From contig URXU01000004.1 in NCBI GenBank assembly GCA_900552005.1, positions 1 to 64,000 of the forward strand: DNA of 64,000 nucleotides, written 5' to 3'. Source of the stretch: an uncultured Phascolarctobacterium sp. (GTDB lineage: Bacteria > Bacillota > Negativicutes > Acidaminococcales > Acidaminococcaceae). Positions 33,735-40,965 of the stretch are shown here, piece by piece. Both the position numbers and the translations under genes were made by a program. Position 1 is the first letter of the stretch, and each line of letters opens with the position of its first letter. A model generated the notes under the pieces. The model did not search any database. It had not been told where the DNA came from and worked only from the letters and a program-made list of their open reading frames with translations.

Positions 33735-34342
33735 GGTCTGACAATCAGTCCTGCCTGCAGCATTTTTTCAGCAATCACATACATATTGGTTACTGAGCCT
33801 ACTTTTAACTTTTCGCTTAAGCCATAATGATTTAAACAGGTGCCACAAGTTAAAATTTCCACACCCTGTGCTTCCAGAGACTTAAAATCTTCCAGTGCCG
33901 GTGAATCCTCACAGGTCAGACGGGCGCCGCCGTTATACAGCAAAATAGTTTTGGGCAGTTCATCCTGCTGCGTTAAGGCAAAAATAAAGCCCTTCATCAG
34001 CAAAGCGCCCAATACATCATCGCCGTTGCCCATTTTATCAGAAGCAATAACCACTACCTTGTTTTTTCTGCCATCAGGTATGCATACTTCCGGCAGTGCG
34101 GCTTCCTCCTGCTCAGAAATGCCGTTGCCAACAGTCATAATAACCTGATATTTATGTTCTTCCAGCTTCTCGCTTTTTACGCCATAACCTTTCTGATTAG
34201 CCATCTTTGTCAGATTCTGTACAGCAATTTCATTATCTACCAGTACGCATACCTGGCCGCCGCCCGGCATCTCTTTAATAGCGTTTTTAGTTTTAACAAC
34301 CGGAATCGGGCAAGCATCGCCCAAAGCATTAACATGAATCAT
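33731..34342 (-). CDS. yedF: YedF-like selenium metabolism protein (TusA + DsrE domains)
   Basis: 203 residues. A TusA-like domain at the start holds the carrier cysteine in ALGDACPIPVVKTKNAI; the C-terminal DsrE-like part has DKMGNGDDVLGALLMKGFIFAL and VEILTCGTCLNHYGL with two cysteines. It probably carries selenium between the desulfurase and SelD. The ATG follows AAGGAG; an upstream in-frame start inside selD is rejected. Confidence 0.92.
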   Translation of the reverse strand: MIHVNALGDACPIPVVKTKNAIKEMPGGGQVCVLVDNEIAVQNLTKMANQKGYGVKSEKLEEHKYQVIMTVGNGISEQEEAALPEVCIPDGRKNKVVVIASDKMGNGDDVLGALLMKGFIFALTQQDELPKTILLYNGGARLTCEDSPALEDFKSLEAQGVEILTCGTCLNHYGLSEKLKVGSVTNMYVIAEKMLQAGLIVRP

Positions 34343-34356
34343 TCTCAAATTCTCCT

Positions 34357-35388
34357 TTAAATTACATATATTTCCTGTTCCCGCAAAGCCACAATTTCTC
34401 CTACTATCTGCGCCGGCATGCCCGCCTGACGCAGTTCTGCCAGTGCCGCCCCGGCGCACTCAGGCGCCACTGCCGCCAGCAAGCCGCCGGAGGTCTGCGG
34501 GTCAAAGAGTACTTCTTCCATAGCAAAGGGAATATTCTCAAACCGCACAAACTTCTCCGTATAATTACGATTGCGCTGCGCCGCCGCCGTCAGTAAAAAT
34601 TCATCAGCATAGGCCAGCGCCGGCTGCATTACAGGTATTTGCTCTGCATAAATGACGGCGGACAATTTCCCGTCCATCATTTCATGCAGATGACCAAGAA
34701 AGCTAAAGCCGGTAACATCCGTGCAGGCATGTACAGTATATCTGCGCAGAATCTCTGCCGCATATTTATTGAGCAAGGTCATCGAGGCAACAGCCTCCTC
34801 CATAGCCTCTGCCGAAGCTTCACCCACTCTGTTAGCCGTACAGATAATGCCTACACCCAATTTTTTGGTCAGAATAAGTTTATCACCGGGCTTTCCGCCG
34901 TTATTAGTATAAATTTTCTGCGGATTGATCAGGCCCATAACCGACAGGCCATATTTGACATCACTGTCTGCAATGGAATGTCCGCCAGCCAGCGTACCGC
35001 CGGCTTCAATTACTTTTTCTGAACCGCCTCGCATAATTTCACCTAAAATATTTAAATCCATGCTTTCCGGAAAGCAGACAATATTCAGCGCCGTCTTAAC
35101 CTCACCGCCCATGGCGTAAATATCGCTCAAAGCATTGGCCGCGGCAATCTTGCCAAAGGTATACGGATCATCGACCATAGGAGGAAAAAAATCCAGTGTC
35201 TGGACAATAGCCAAATCATCAGCCACCTGATAAACAGCCGCATCATCTTTACTGTCATAGCCAACTAATAAATTATCGTCCACCGGTCCCTTGGGCAATT
35301 TACTCAATATATGACTTAAAATTCCGGCCCCAAGCTTTGCCGTACAGCCGCCGCCCTTGCAAAAAACTATTTTTTCCTGTTCACTCAT
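34357..35388 (-). CDS. selD: Selenide, water dikinase (selenophosphate synthetase)
   Basis: 343 residues. The catalytic pair is Cys15 and Lys18 in CKGGGCTAKLG, both cysteines in this loop encoded by TGC/TGT, so no selenocysteine is used. LVGYDSKDDAAVYQ, FAKIAAANALSDIYAMGG-like (FGKIAAANALSDIYAMGG) and ACTDVTGFSFLGHL complete the family pattern. It makes selenophosphate, the selenium donor. No selA, selB, tRNA-Sec or selU is in the window, consistent with a role in the selenium cofactor of the hydroxylase. The ATG overlaps yqeC by 8 bases. Confidence 0.96.
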   Translation of the reverse strand: MSEQEKIVFCKGGGCTAKLGAGILSHILSKLPKGPVDDNLLVGYDSKDDAAVYQVADDLAIVQTLDFFPPMVDDPYTFGKIAAANALSDIYAMGGEVKTALNIVCFPESMDLNILGEIMRGGSEKVIEAGGTLAGGHSIADSDVKYGLSVMGLINPQKIYTNNGGKPGDKLILTKKLGVGIICTANRVGEASAEAMEEAVASMTLLNKYAAEILRRYTVHACTDVTGFSFLGHLHEMMDGKLSAVIYAEQIPVMQPALAYADEFLLTAAAQRNRNYTEKFVRFENIPFAMEEVLFDPQTSGGLLAAVAPECAGAALAELRQAGMPAQIVGEIVALREQEIYVI

Positions 35389-36085
35389 ACTGCCACGCTC
35401 CCCGTATCCAGATATCGTCCTCATTCATACCGCGCTGCTGTAAATACCTGCTTATTTCACGTGCCAGAAGCATGCGCTCAGCCGTATCGCATTTATTTAA
35501 CACCAAATGATAGTTTCTGTCACCCACATCTTTGCGCGTACCATAAGACGCAGTCAGCAGCAGCGCAATATCTTCCGGAGTCAGCCGGTGCCTTTCTGAG
35601 CACTGCAGCAGCTGCCGCACTTTATCCGCACGCAGGCAAACATCATCTGCTCTGCCGCCTACGGCATCCAGGCCCACTACGCCAATAACCATATCGCATT
35701 CCGGCAAAATAACCGGTTCATGTGCCGCCGGCGCCTTACACGGACGGCCTTTGGCGCCGTCAGCTTCCAGTAAAACAATATCTGCCAGCTGCACTCTTTC
35801 ATGCAATTCATTTAGCGGCAGCATGGTTAATTTACCCTCCGCAGCCGGTGTACCGCAAACGCCGTAGCTTCCCTGCTGCCATAAAGCCAGCAATTGTTCT
35901 TTGCTGTCCGCATACACAGCGGGTGAAGGCTGCCAAATATGCGTTGTTGTAGATACCAGCACCTTTTTTCCCATATGACTTAAATATTCAGCCAGCTGGT
36001 ACATAACCGTTGTCTTGCCTCCGGCACCCACAAGCGCCGCTATGTGCCTGTGTCCGTCCAGCAAATTCCAGACTTTTATTTTCAT
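35381..36085 (-). CDS. yqeC: Selenium cofactor biosynthesis protein YqeC
   Basis: 234 residues: P-loop AALVGAGGKTTVMYQLAEYL near residue 20, VLVSTTTHIW, and LLEADGAKGRPCKAPAAHEPVI, the hallmark of the YqeC family, which co-occurs with selenium-dependent molybdenum hydroxylases. Likely an NTP-dependent enzyme of the selenium cofactor pathway; reaction not known to me. First of the yqeC, selD, yedF, desulfurase, DUF3343, yqeB, xdhC run. Confidence 0.9.
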   Translation of the reverse strand: MKIKVWNLLDGHRHIAALVGAGGKTTVMYQLAEYLSHMGKKVLVSTTTHIWQPSPAVYADSKEQLLALWQQGSYGVCGTPAAEGKLTMLPLNELHERVQLADIVLLEADGAKGRPCKAPAAHEPVILPECDMVIGVVGLDAVGGRADDVCLRADKVRQLLQCSERHRLTPEDIALLLTASYGTRKDVGDRNYHLVLNKCDTAERMLLAREISRYLQQRGMNEDDIWIRGAWQYE

Positions 36086-36089
36086 AAGA

Positions 36090-36998
36090 TTACTTTACCG
36101 TATTAATCAGTCTGCCGATTTTTTCAATCTCGCAAATCACCTGATCACCGCTTTGCAAAAATGCCGGCGGCTGCATGCCCATGCCCACACCTGCCGGTGT
36201 ACCGGTAGCAATAATCGTACCAGCCTGCAAAGTCATCCCTTCGGATAATTCAGCAATTGCTCCGGCCACGGTCTGAATCATATATCTTGTATTGCTGGAT
36301 TGCCGCAGTTCATTATTAACATAGCAGCGGATATCAAGGTTCTGCACATCTTCTATTTCATCAGCAGTTACCAGACATGGCCCCATGGGCGTAAAACCAT
36401 CCAAGCTTTTGCCGCGATACCATTGCTTATGCCTGGTCTGCAAATTTCTGGCACTGACATCATTGATTACCAGATACCCAAAAACAGCCTGCAATGCTTC
36501 TTCTGCGCTGACATTCTTAACGTCTTTACCTAAGACAACACCCAGTTCTGCTTCATAATCAAGACTGTCCACCAGACCTTTATAAGCAGGAATAACATCA
36601 CCGGAACCGGTAGCCTGACTTACACGTTTGGAAAAATAAATAGTATACGGACGCTCACCTCCGAAAGCCTCTGCTGAAAAGCGTCCCGCTTCCTGCGCAT
36701 GCGCATCATAATTAATTCCCAGACAAATTACATCCTGCCGCGGATGTACAATAGGCGCACATAATTTAATATCTGCCAGATTCACAGCCGCATCCCGCAA
36801 GGTATCCCTGTTTTGGCCCATTAATTCCAGACTGCTTCGCTCAGCTTCACCCATACTGCAAACCAAATCATTCATATCCTCATAATTCAAACGATTATCC
36901 AAACTCTGCAGCAGACTTAATCTGTAAGCGCTGTTTTCAGCAGCAAAAGCCACCAAAAGCTCCTGCTTGCCGTTTATTTCCGCTGTATAAAATCTCAT
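36090..36998 (-). CDS. Fumarylacetoacetate hydrolase family protein
   Basis: 302 residues. The C-terminal FAH fold has VICLGINYDAHAQE, DYEAELGVVLGKD with metal-binding acidic residues, YLVINDVSARNLQ and GTIIATGTPAGVGMGMQPPAFLQSGD. Members act on 2-oxo acids, acylpyruvates or ureidoglycolate-like compounds. Because it leads the selenium cluster, it may work on a product of the hydroxylase pathway, but that is inference. Preceded by a TATAAT box at 37081-37086 on the minus strand. Confidence 0.9.
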   Translation of the reverse strand: MRFYTAEINGKQELLVAFAAENSAYRLSLLQSLDNRLNYEDMNDLVCSMGEAERSSLELMGQNRDTLRDAAVNLADIKLCAPIVHPRQDVICLGINYDAHAQEAGRFSAEAFGGERPYTIYFSKRVSQATGSGDVIPAYKGLVDSLDYEAELGVVLGKDVKNVSAEEALQAVFGYLVINDVSARNLQTRHKQWYRGKSLDGFTPMGPCLVTADEIEDVQNLDIRCYVNNELRQSSNTRYMIQTVAGAIAELSEGMTLQAGTIIATGTPAGVGMGMQPPAFLQSGDQVICEIEKIGRLINTVK

Positions 36999-37080
36999 TA
37001 AGCATCCCTCATTTTCTGATTACTGCCGGATTCTTTTCTGCATACTATCCAAGGCAGGAAAAGTCTCCCATTTGTTTATA

Positions 37081-37109
37081 ATTATACTATATTTTGTCCG
37101 TTCAGATAA
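37081..37109 (-). promoter_or_regulatory. Promoter of the FAH gene and selenium operon
   Basis: Minus strand TTATCT, 17-base spacer, TATAAT. The -10 is perfect, the -35 weak. It would give a leader of about 75 bases. Confidence 0.5.
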
Positions 37110-37256
37110 ATATATCAGCATACTAAATTCGCTGTCACTGGACTATCGCTGTATTCACCATCGCAAAATTGTGATAAAATGCAAGAGATGTATTTTGTAT
37201 CAAGGCAGGTTATTTTCTATAAACGCTGCCCTTCAAAAATGTTTCCGGAGGTTTTC

Positions 37257-38123
37257 ATGAAATATCTGCAGTCTGTTTTGCTGATCACATTAGGCAATTT
37301 TATCTGTGCCTTTGCCATCAACACCTTTATTATTCACAATAATTTTATCATCGGCGGGGTAACCGGTTCTTCTATTATCCTCAACCATTTTTTGGGTCTG
37401 AACATTTCCACCGTCATGTATATGCTCAACGGCCTTCTGTTTCTGCTGGGTCTTGTTTTTCTTGGCAAAAAATTTGCTCTCTCCACCCTATTATCAAGTT
37501 TGCTCCTGCCTTTTTTTATTTCCATATTTGAACAGATGCACTGGCAGGATCAGCTGCTTTTAGATCCTTTTCTGGCCTGCGTACTGGGAGGCATGCTTAC
37601 CGGTGCTGGCAATGGCCTTATCATCAGGCAAAACGCCTCTACCGGCAGCTATGACATACTGGCGCTGATTCTCAAAAAATATTTTTCCCTGCCCGTACAT
37701 ATTACCGTTTATGTTATCGATACCCTGCTGATTCTCTGCATGCTGACTTTCTCCAATCTTACGCAGCTTGTATACGGTCTCATAACCACCTTTTTACTGT
37801 CGTACGCCATGAATAAGGTTCTGACCATGGGCAAAGCACAATTGCAGATTATTATTATTTCCGCGCATTACGATGCCATCCGAAGGGCGCTGCTGCAGCA
37901 GCTTGATACAGGCGTTACGCTGCTGCACAGCCAGACCGGTTTTCAAGAACGGGAGCTGGAAGTAATTATTTCCATTATTCCTAATTATAAGCTGCATTCG
38001 CTGAAAAAAATTGTTACCGATATCGACCAGGCAGCCTTTATAACTGTAGCTGAAATCAATGACGTAGGCGGCCGCGGTTATACACTGGAACGCAAAAGCA
38101 TTCCTCTCGAAAATAAAATTTAG
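37257..38123 (+). CDS. YitT-family membrane protein (DUF161 + DUF2179)
   Basis: 288 residues: five membrane segments (NFIICAFAINTF-like start, IIGGVTGSSIIL, GLLFLLGLVFLG and two more), then a cytoplasmic DUF2179 domain with LLQQLDTGVTLLHSQTGFQ and IVTDIDQAAFITVAEINDVGGRG. Function unknown in the family. The ATG follows GGAGG; an upstream in-frame extension has no ribosome site. Confidence 0.9.
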   Translation: MKYLQSVLLITLGNFICAFAINTFIIHNNFIIGGVTGSSIILNHFLGLNISTVMYMLNGLLFLLGLVFLGKKFALSTLLSSLLLPFFISIFEQMHWQDQLLLDPFLACVLGGMLTGAGNGLIIRQNASTGSYDILALILKKYFSLPVHITVYVIDTLLILCMLTFSNLTQLVYGLITTFLLSYAMNKVLTMGKAQLQIIIISAHYDAIRRALLQQLDTGVTLLHSQTGFQERELEVIISIIPNYKLHSLKKIVTDIDQAAFITVAEINDVGGRGYTLERKSIPLENKI

Positions 38124-38136
38124 CGCATTCGTTTAC

Positions 38137-38167
38137 TTGACTTAAAGTATTCTTTAAGCAGTAAAAT
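38137..38167 (+). promoter_or_regulatory. Candidate promoter with inverted-repeat operator before the metallophosphoesterase
   Basis: Plus strand TTGACT and TAAAAT are 19 bases apart. Within them CTTAAAG-TATT-CTTTAAG (38141-38158) is a perfect 7 bp inverted repeat that overlaps the -35 box, as a repressor site would. Confidence 0.4.
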
Positions 38168-38210
38168 ATATGTAGCCTATATATCCATTATTTCATAAAG
38201 GAGATTTATA

Positions 38211-39299
38211 ATGCACGTTGTCTTTTTTATCGGCACAGTGGATTTTATTCTCAGCCTGATTGCCTACATTTATTACCGGCAAAATTTTGCCTTTGCCAGA
38301 ACCGCTCCTTTCATCTGCATTTATCTGGCGCTTGCAGCCAATACGGTCATCTCTCGCCTGCTAAGCGAAACAATGCCAACCTTACTGCTGAAAATGTCTG
38401 CCTGGCTCAGCGGTCTGTGGATTGCTTTTATCTATTATTCCGCCCTGCTGGCTGTTTTTCACGCCTTGCTCTGGCTGATAGCCAAACTATTTTCACTACA
38501 GCTGCCGTCAGCAAAAATTGCCGCTGCCGGATTAATCTGCCTATTGCTTTTCATCAGCTGGGGCTGCTATCGTGCCTTTCATCCCGTAGTACGCACAGAA
38601 GAAATAACCACTACCAAACTGCCAGCCGGCAGCGAATATAAAATCGTCCTGCTCAGTGACCTGCATCTTGGACGCATTCTTGGCGCAGACTATGCGCATC
38701 AGTTAGCTGCACGCATTAATGACCAGCATCCTGATATGGTGCTTATAGCAGGCGATATCATGGATGAACGTCTGGCCTATGTACGTCAGGAAAACTCTCT
38801 GAGCGCACTGCAAAATATTCAGGCCCCTTTAGGCATCTGGGCCGCTTACGGTAATCATGATTACCTGGACAATCCGCTTCAATGGCGTCAAATGCTGGAA
38901 AGCAGCGGTATCCACGTGCTGCAAGATGAAAGCCGGCTTATTCAAAATTTTAAAATTACCGGTTTGAACGATTACAGCAGACGCCGCGACACGGCCATAC
39001 TGGATAAACTCAGTACCGGCAATGACGCTTCTTACAGCATTATCCTTGACCATCAGCCTCGCCGCATGCTTGCTGCCGCTGCCGCAGGCTACGACCTGTA
39101 TCTGTCTGGACACACCCATACTGGTCAGCTGTTTCCTAACCGTCTGGTTACCAAAAAAATGTATCTTTTAGATTATGGACGCAAAAATTTTGGCAGTCTG
39201 ACAGCAATTACCAGTAACGGTTACGGCTTCTGGGGTCCACCCGTGCGCACTGAGCTGCCTCCGGAAATTGTCGTAATCAAACTCAAAGGAACTTCATAG
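38211..39299 (+). CDS. Membrane-anchored metallophosphoesterase (YkuE/YaeI-like)
   Basis: 362 residues: about four membrane segments in the first 130 residues, then a calcineurin-like phosphoesterase with metal-binding blocks VLLSDLHLGRI, VLIAGDIMDE, YGNHDYLDN, ILDHQPRR and LSGHTHTGQLFP. Relatives hydrolyse phospholipid-type substrates such as UDP-diacylglucosamine; the true substrate is unknown. AAAGGAG precedes the ATG. Confidence 0.92.
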   Translation: MHVVFFIGTVDFILSLIAYIYYRQNFAFARTAPFICIYLALAANTVISRLLSETMPTLLLKMSAWLSGLWIAFIYYSALLAVFHALLWLIAKLFSLQLPSAKIAAAGLICLLLFISWGCYRAFHPVVRTEEITTTKLPAGSEYKIVLLSDLHLGRILGADYAHQLAARINDQHPDMVLIAGDIMDERLAYVRQENSLSALQNIQAPLGIWAAYGNHDYLDNPLQWRQMLESSGIHVLQDESRLIQNFKITGLNDYSRRRDTAILDKLSTGNDASYSIILDHQPRRMLAAAAAGYDLYLSGHTHTGQLFPNRLVTKKMYLLDYGRKNFGSLTAITSNGYGFWGPPVRTELPPEIVVIKLKGTS

Positions 39300-39312
39300 C
39301 AAAAGTCTCACC

Positions 39313-39344
39313 AGCCGTTGCCAAAAGTAACGGCTGTACTTTTA
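39313..39344 (+). terminator. Possible terminator of the metallophosphoesterase gene
   Basis: Stem AGCCGTT/AACGGCT with a 9-base loop; the following sequence has only a short T-run. Confidence 0.4.
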
Positions 39345-39364
39345 TCTGAGCAGTATAACATTAT

Positions 39365-39393
39365 TTTACAAATCAACTTATGTATGTTATAAT
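39365..39393 (+). promoter_or_regulatory. Promoter of the YczE-like gene
   Basis: Plus strand TTTACA, 17-base spacer, TATAAT; transcription would start near 39400. Confidence 0.7.
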
Positions 39394-39415
39394 AATATAA
39401 AACAATATACACTTT

Positions 39416-39438
39416 AAAAATTCCTTCGGGAATTTTTT
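39416..39438 (+). terminator. UUCG terminator-like hairpin in the YczE leader (attenuator candidate)
   Basis: AAAAATTCC-TTCG-GGAATTTTTT: a stable UUCG tetraloop with a T-run, placed between promoter and start codon, only some 16 bases after the predicted start of transcription. It could stop transcription before the gene. Confidence 0.6.
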
Positions 39439-39486
39439 CATTTTCTGCAGCCTGGCTGTAGTTTTTATTTTTTAAGGGGGAATTAT

Positions 39487-40146
39487 ATGACAAAATCAAA
39501 ATCAAATCAACATTTGAAACCACGTATCATTATGTTTCTGGTAGGCATCTTTGCAATGACGTTCGGCATTGCGCTGTCCTGCAAAGCTGACCTTGGGACT
39601 TCGCCTATTTCCAGCGTTCCCTGGGTTTTGAGCCTGTTTATGCCGCAGACGGTTGGTAATATCACTATTGTAATGAATATTGTTTTTATTTTGCTGCAGC
39701 CGATTATTTTGCGCGCTATTTACATCCGTGAATTAATAGGGCAAATTGTTACCACCTTGTTTTTCGGTACCGGCATTGACTTTTCCATGCATCTGCTGGA
39801 CTGGTTCACACCTGACAATACTATTGAAAAATGGCTTGCCTGCCTTTTAAGTATCGTCATCCTGGCTTTTGGCGTATTTTTGGAAGTACACGCCAATATT
39901 TTCCTGGTGGCCGGTGAAGGCGTTGTAAAAGTAATTTCTTTCGTCAGTCATAAAAAATTCAGTTTAATCAAAAACTGTTTCGATATTACGTTAGTAGTTA
40001 TCAGTATCATTATTTCCTTCTGTGAATTCCACGGTTTGAAAGGTATTGGCGCCGGCACTATTGCCGCAGCCATTCTGGTAGGCCGCATGGTTTATATCTA
40101 TGATAAAAATCTGCATTTTGTCAAGAAATGGAAAGCTGAAAGCTAA
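39487..40146 (+). CDS. YczE/DUF6198-like membrane protein
   Basis: 219 residues, five to six membrane segments: IIMFLVGIFAMTFGIALSCKADLGTSPISSVPWVLS contains the family's ADLGTSPIS block. Function unknown. AAGGGGGAATT precedes the ATG. The gene has its own promoter with a terminator-like hairpin in the leader, so expression may be attenuated. Confidence 0.85.
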   Translation: MTKSKSNQHLKPRIIMFLVGIFAMTFGIALSCKADLGTSPISSVPWVLSLFMPQTVGNITIVMNIVFILLQPIILRAIYIRELIGQIVTTLFFGTGIDFSMHLLDWFTPDNTIEKWLACLLSIVILAFGVFLEVHANIFLVAGEGVVKVISFVSHKKFSLIKNCFDITLVVISIIISFCEFHGLKGIGAGTIAAAILVGRMVYIYDKNLHFVKKWKAES

Positions 40147-40151
40147 CAAGC

Positions 40152-40189
40152 AAAAACACGTACTGCATTATTACAGTACGTGTTTTTTT
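40152..40189. terminator. Bidirectional terminator between convergent genes
   Basis: Stem AAAAACACGTACTG/CAGTACGTGTTTTT with 8-base loop, A- and T-runs on the two sides. Confidence 0.9.
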
Positions 40190-40207
40190 ACTTTATTCGA
40201 AGATTTA

Positions 40208-40582
40208 TTAATAACAACAGATTTCCACTAAATTACCATCAGGGTCTCTTACATAAATACTCTTCATTTTTCCACAGGCTCCAGTTCTGTCAACAATATC
40301 TGTTTCCAACTGCCAACCGCGTGCTACGATCTCCCGTGCAATATCTTCAATTTTACCAGCTGCCACAAGACAAATATCCTGACTTCCATAAGTGGGATTT
40401 TCCGCCGCTGGCTGAAACTGCCCTTTGACAATATGAAAATTTATCTTGCAGTTACCAAAACAAACAGCATAACGCCCATTATTTTCTGTAAGCTGCATTC
40501 CCAGAATACGAACGTAAAAATCCAGCATCTTTTTAATATTATCTGTTGTTATAACAATATGGTCAAAGTTTTTGAGCTGCAT
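40208..40582 (-). CDS. VOC (glyoxalase/bleomycin-resistance) family protein
   Basis: 124 residues: two beta-alpha-beta-beta-beta modules, FDHIVITTDNIKKMLDFYVRILGM and DICLVAAGKIEDIAREIV, ending YVRDPDGNLVEICC with the metal-ligand Glu. Substrate unknown. Starts 4 bp after the DpnI remnant. Confidence 0.9.
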   Translation of the reverse strand: MQLKNFDHIVITTDNIKKMLDFYVRILGMQLTENNGRYAVCFGNCKINFHIVKGQFQPAAENPTYGSQDICLVAAGKIEDIAREIVARGWQLETDIVDRTGACGKMKSIYVRDPDGNLVEICCY

Positions 40583-40586
40583 AACA

Positions 40587-40784
40587 TTATCCTTTAAAGA
40601 AATAAAAATCTGCTACTGGTTTATTATTCTTAAAATGTTTAATACCATAATTACCACACCTATGGCAAAATATATTGCGTTCCATCCAGCTTTCAGTCAG
40701 AACTCTATCAATTAGTGTACAAGAATGATAATTATGCATATAATCATTATCAAAACTCAAATTAAAATCTATTATTATCCCCAT
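40587..40784 (-). pseudogene. DpnI-like restriction endonuclease remnant (N-terminal 65 residues)
   Basis: The 65-residue open frame aligns, from memory, with the start of DpnI, which cuts N6-methyl-adenine GATC sites: LTESWMERNIFCHRCGN matches the first zinc Cys pair (C-x2-C) and HFKNNKPVADFYF the first catalytic Asp region. It stops right after PVADFYF, before the second Cys pair and the E-x-K active-site residues, so it cannot be a working enzyme. No remainder is visible in other frames downstream, where the VOC gene follows. The region is AT-rich. Confidence 0.75.
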
Positions 40785-40965
40785 AGAAAAATAAAAGACA
40801 TAATTTATTTATACTAAACAAAAAATCTTTTTCAATATTTTTTTTAAACTCATATAAACACATCATTCTTTAGCTTAATTTTATTTATTAGTGTTATACA
40901 TACAAAAATATAAACATGGCAGATAATCTTTAGACTACCTGCCATAAAATGATTATATAAAATTT

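Noticed and set aside
34357..35388. Selenocysteine in SelD
   Set aside because: The active-site loop is encoded with TGC and TGT; there is no in-frame TGA.
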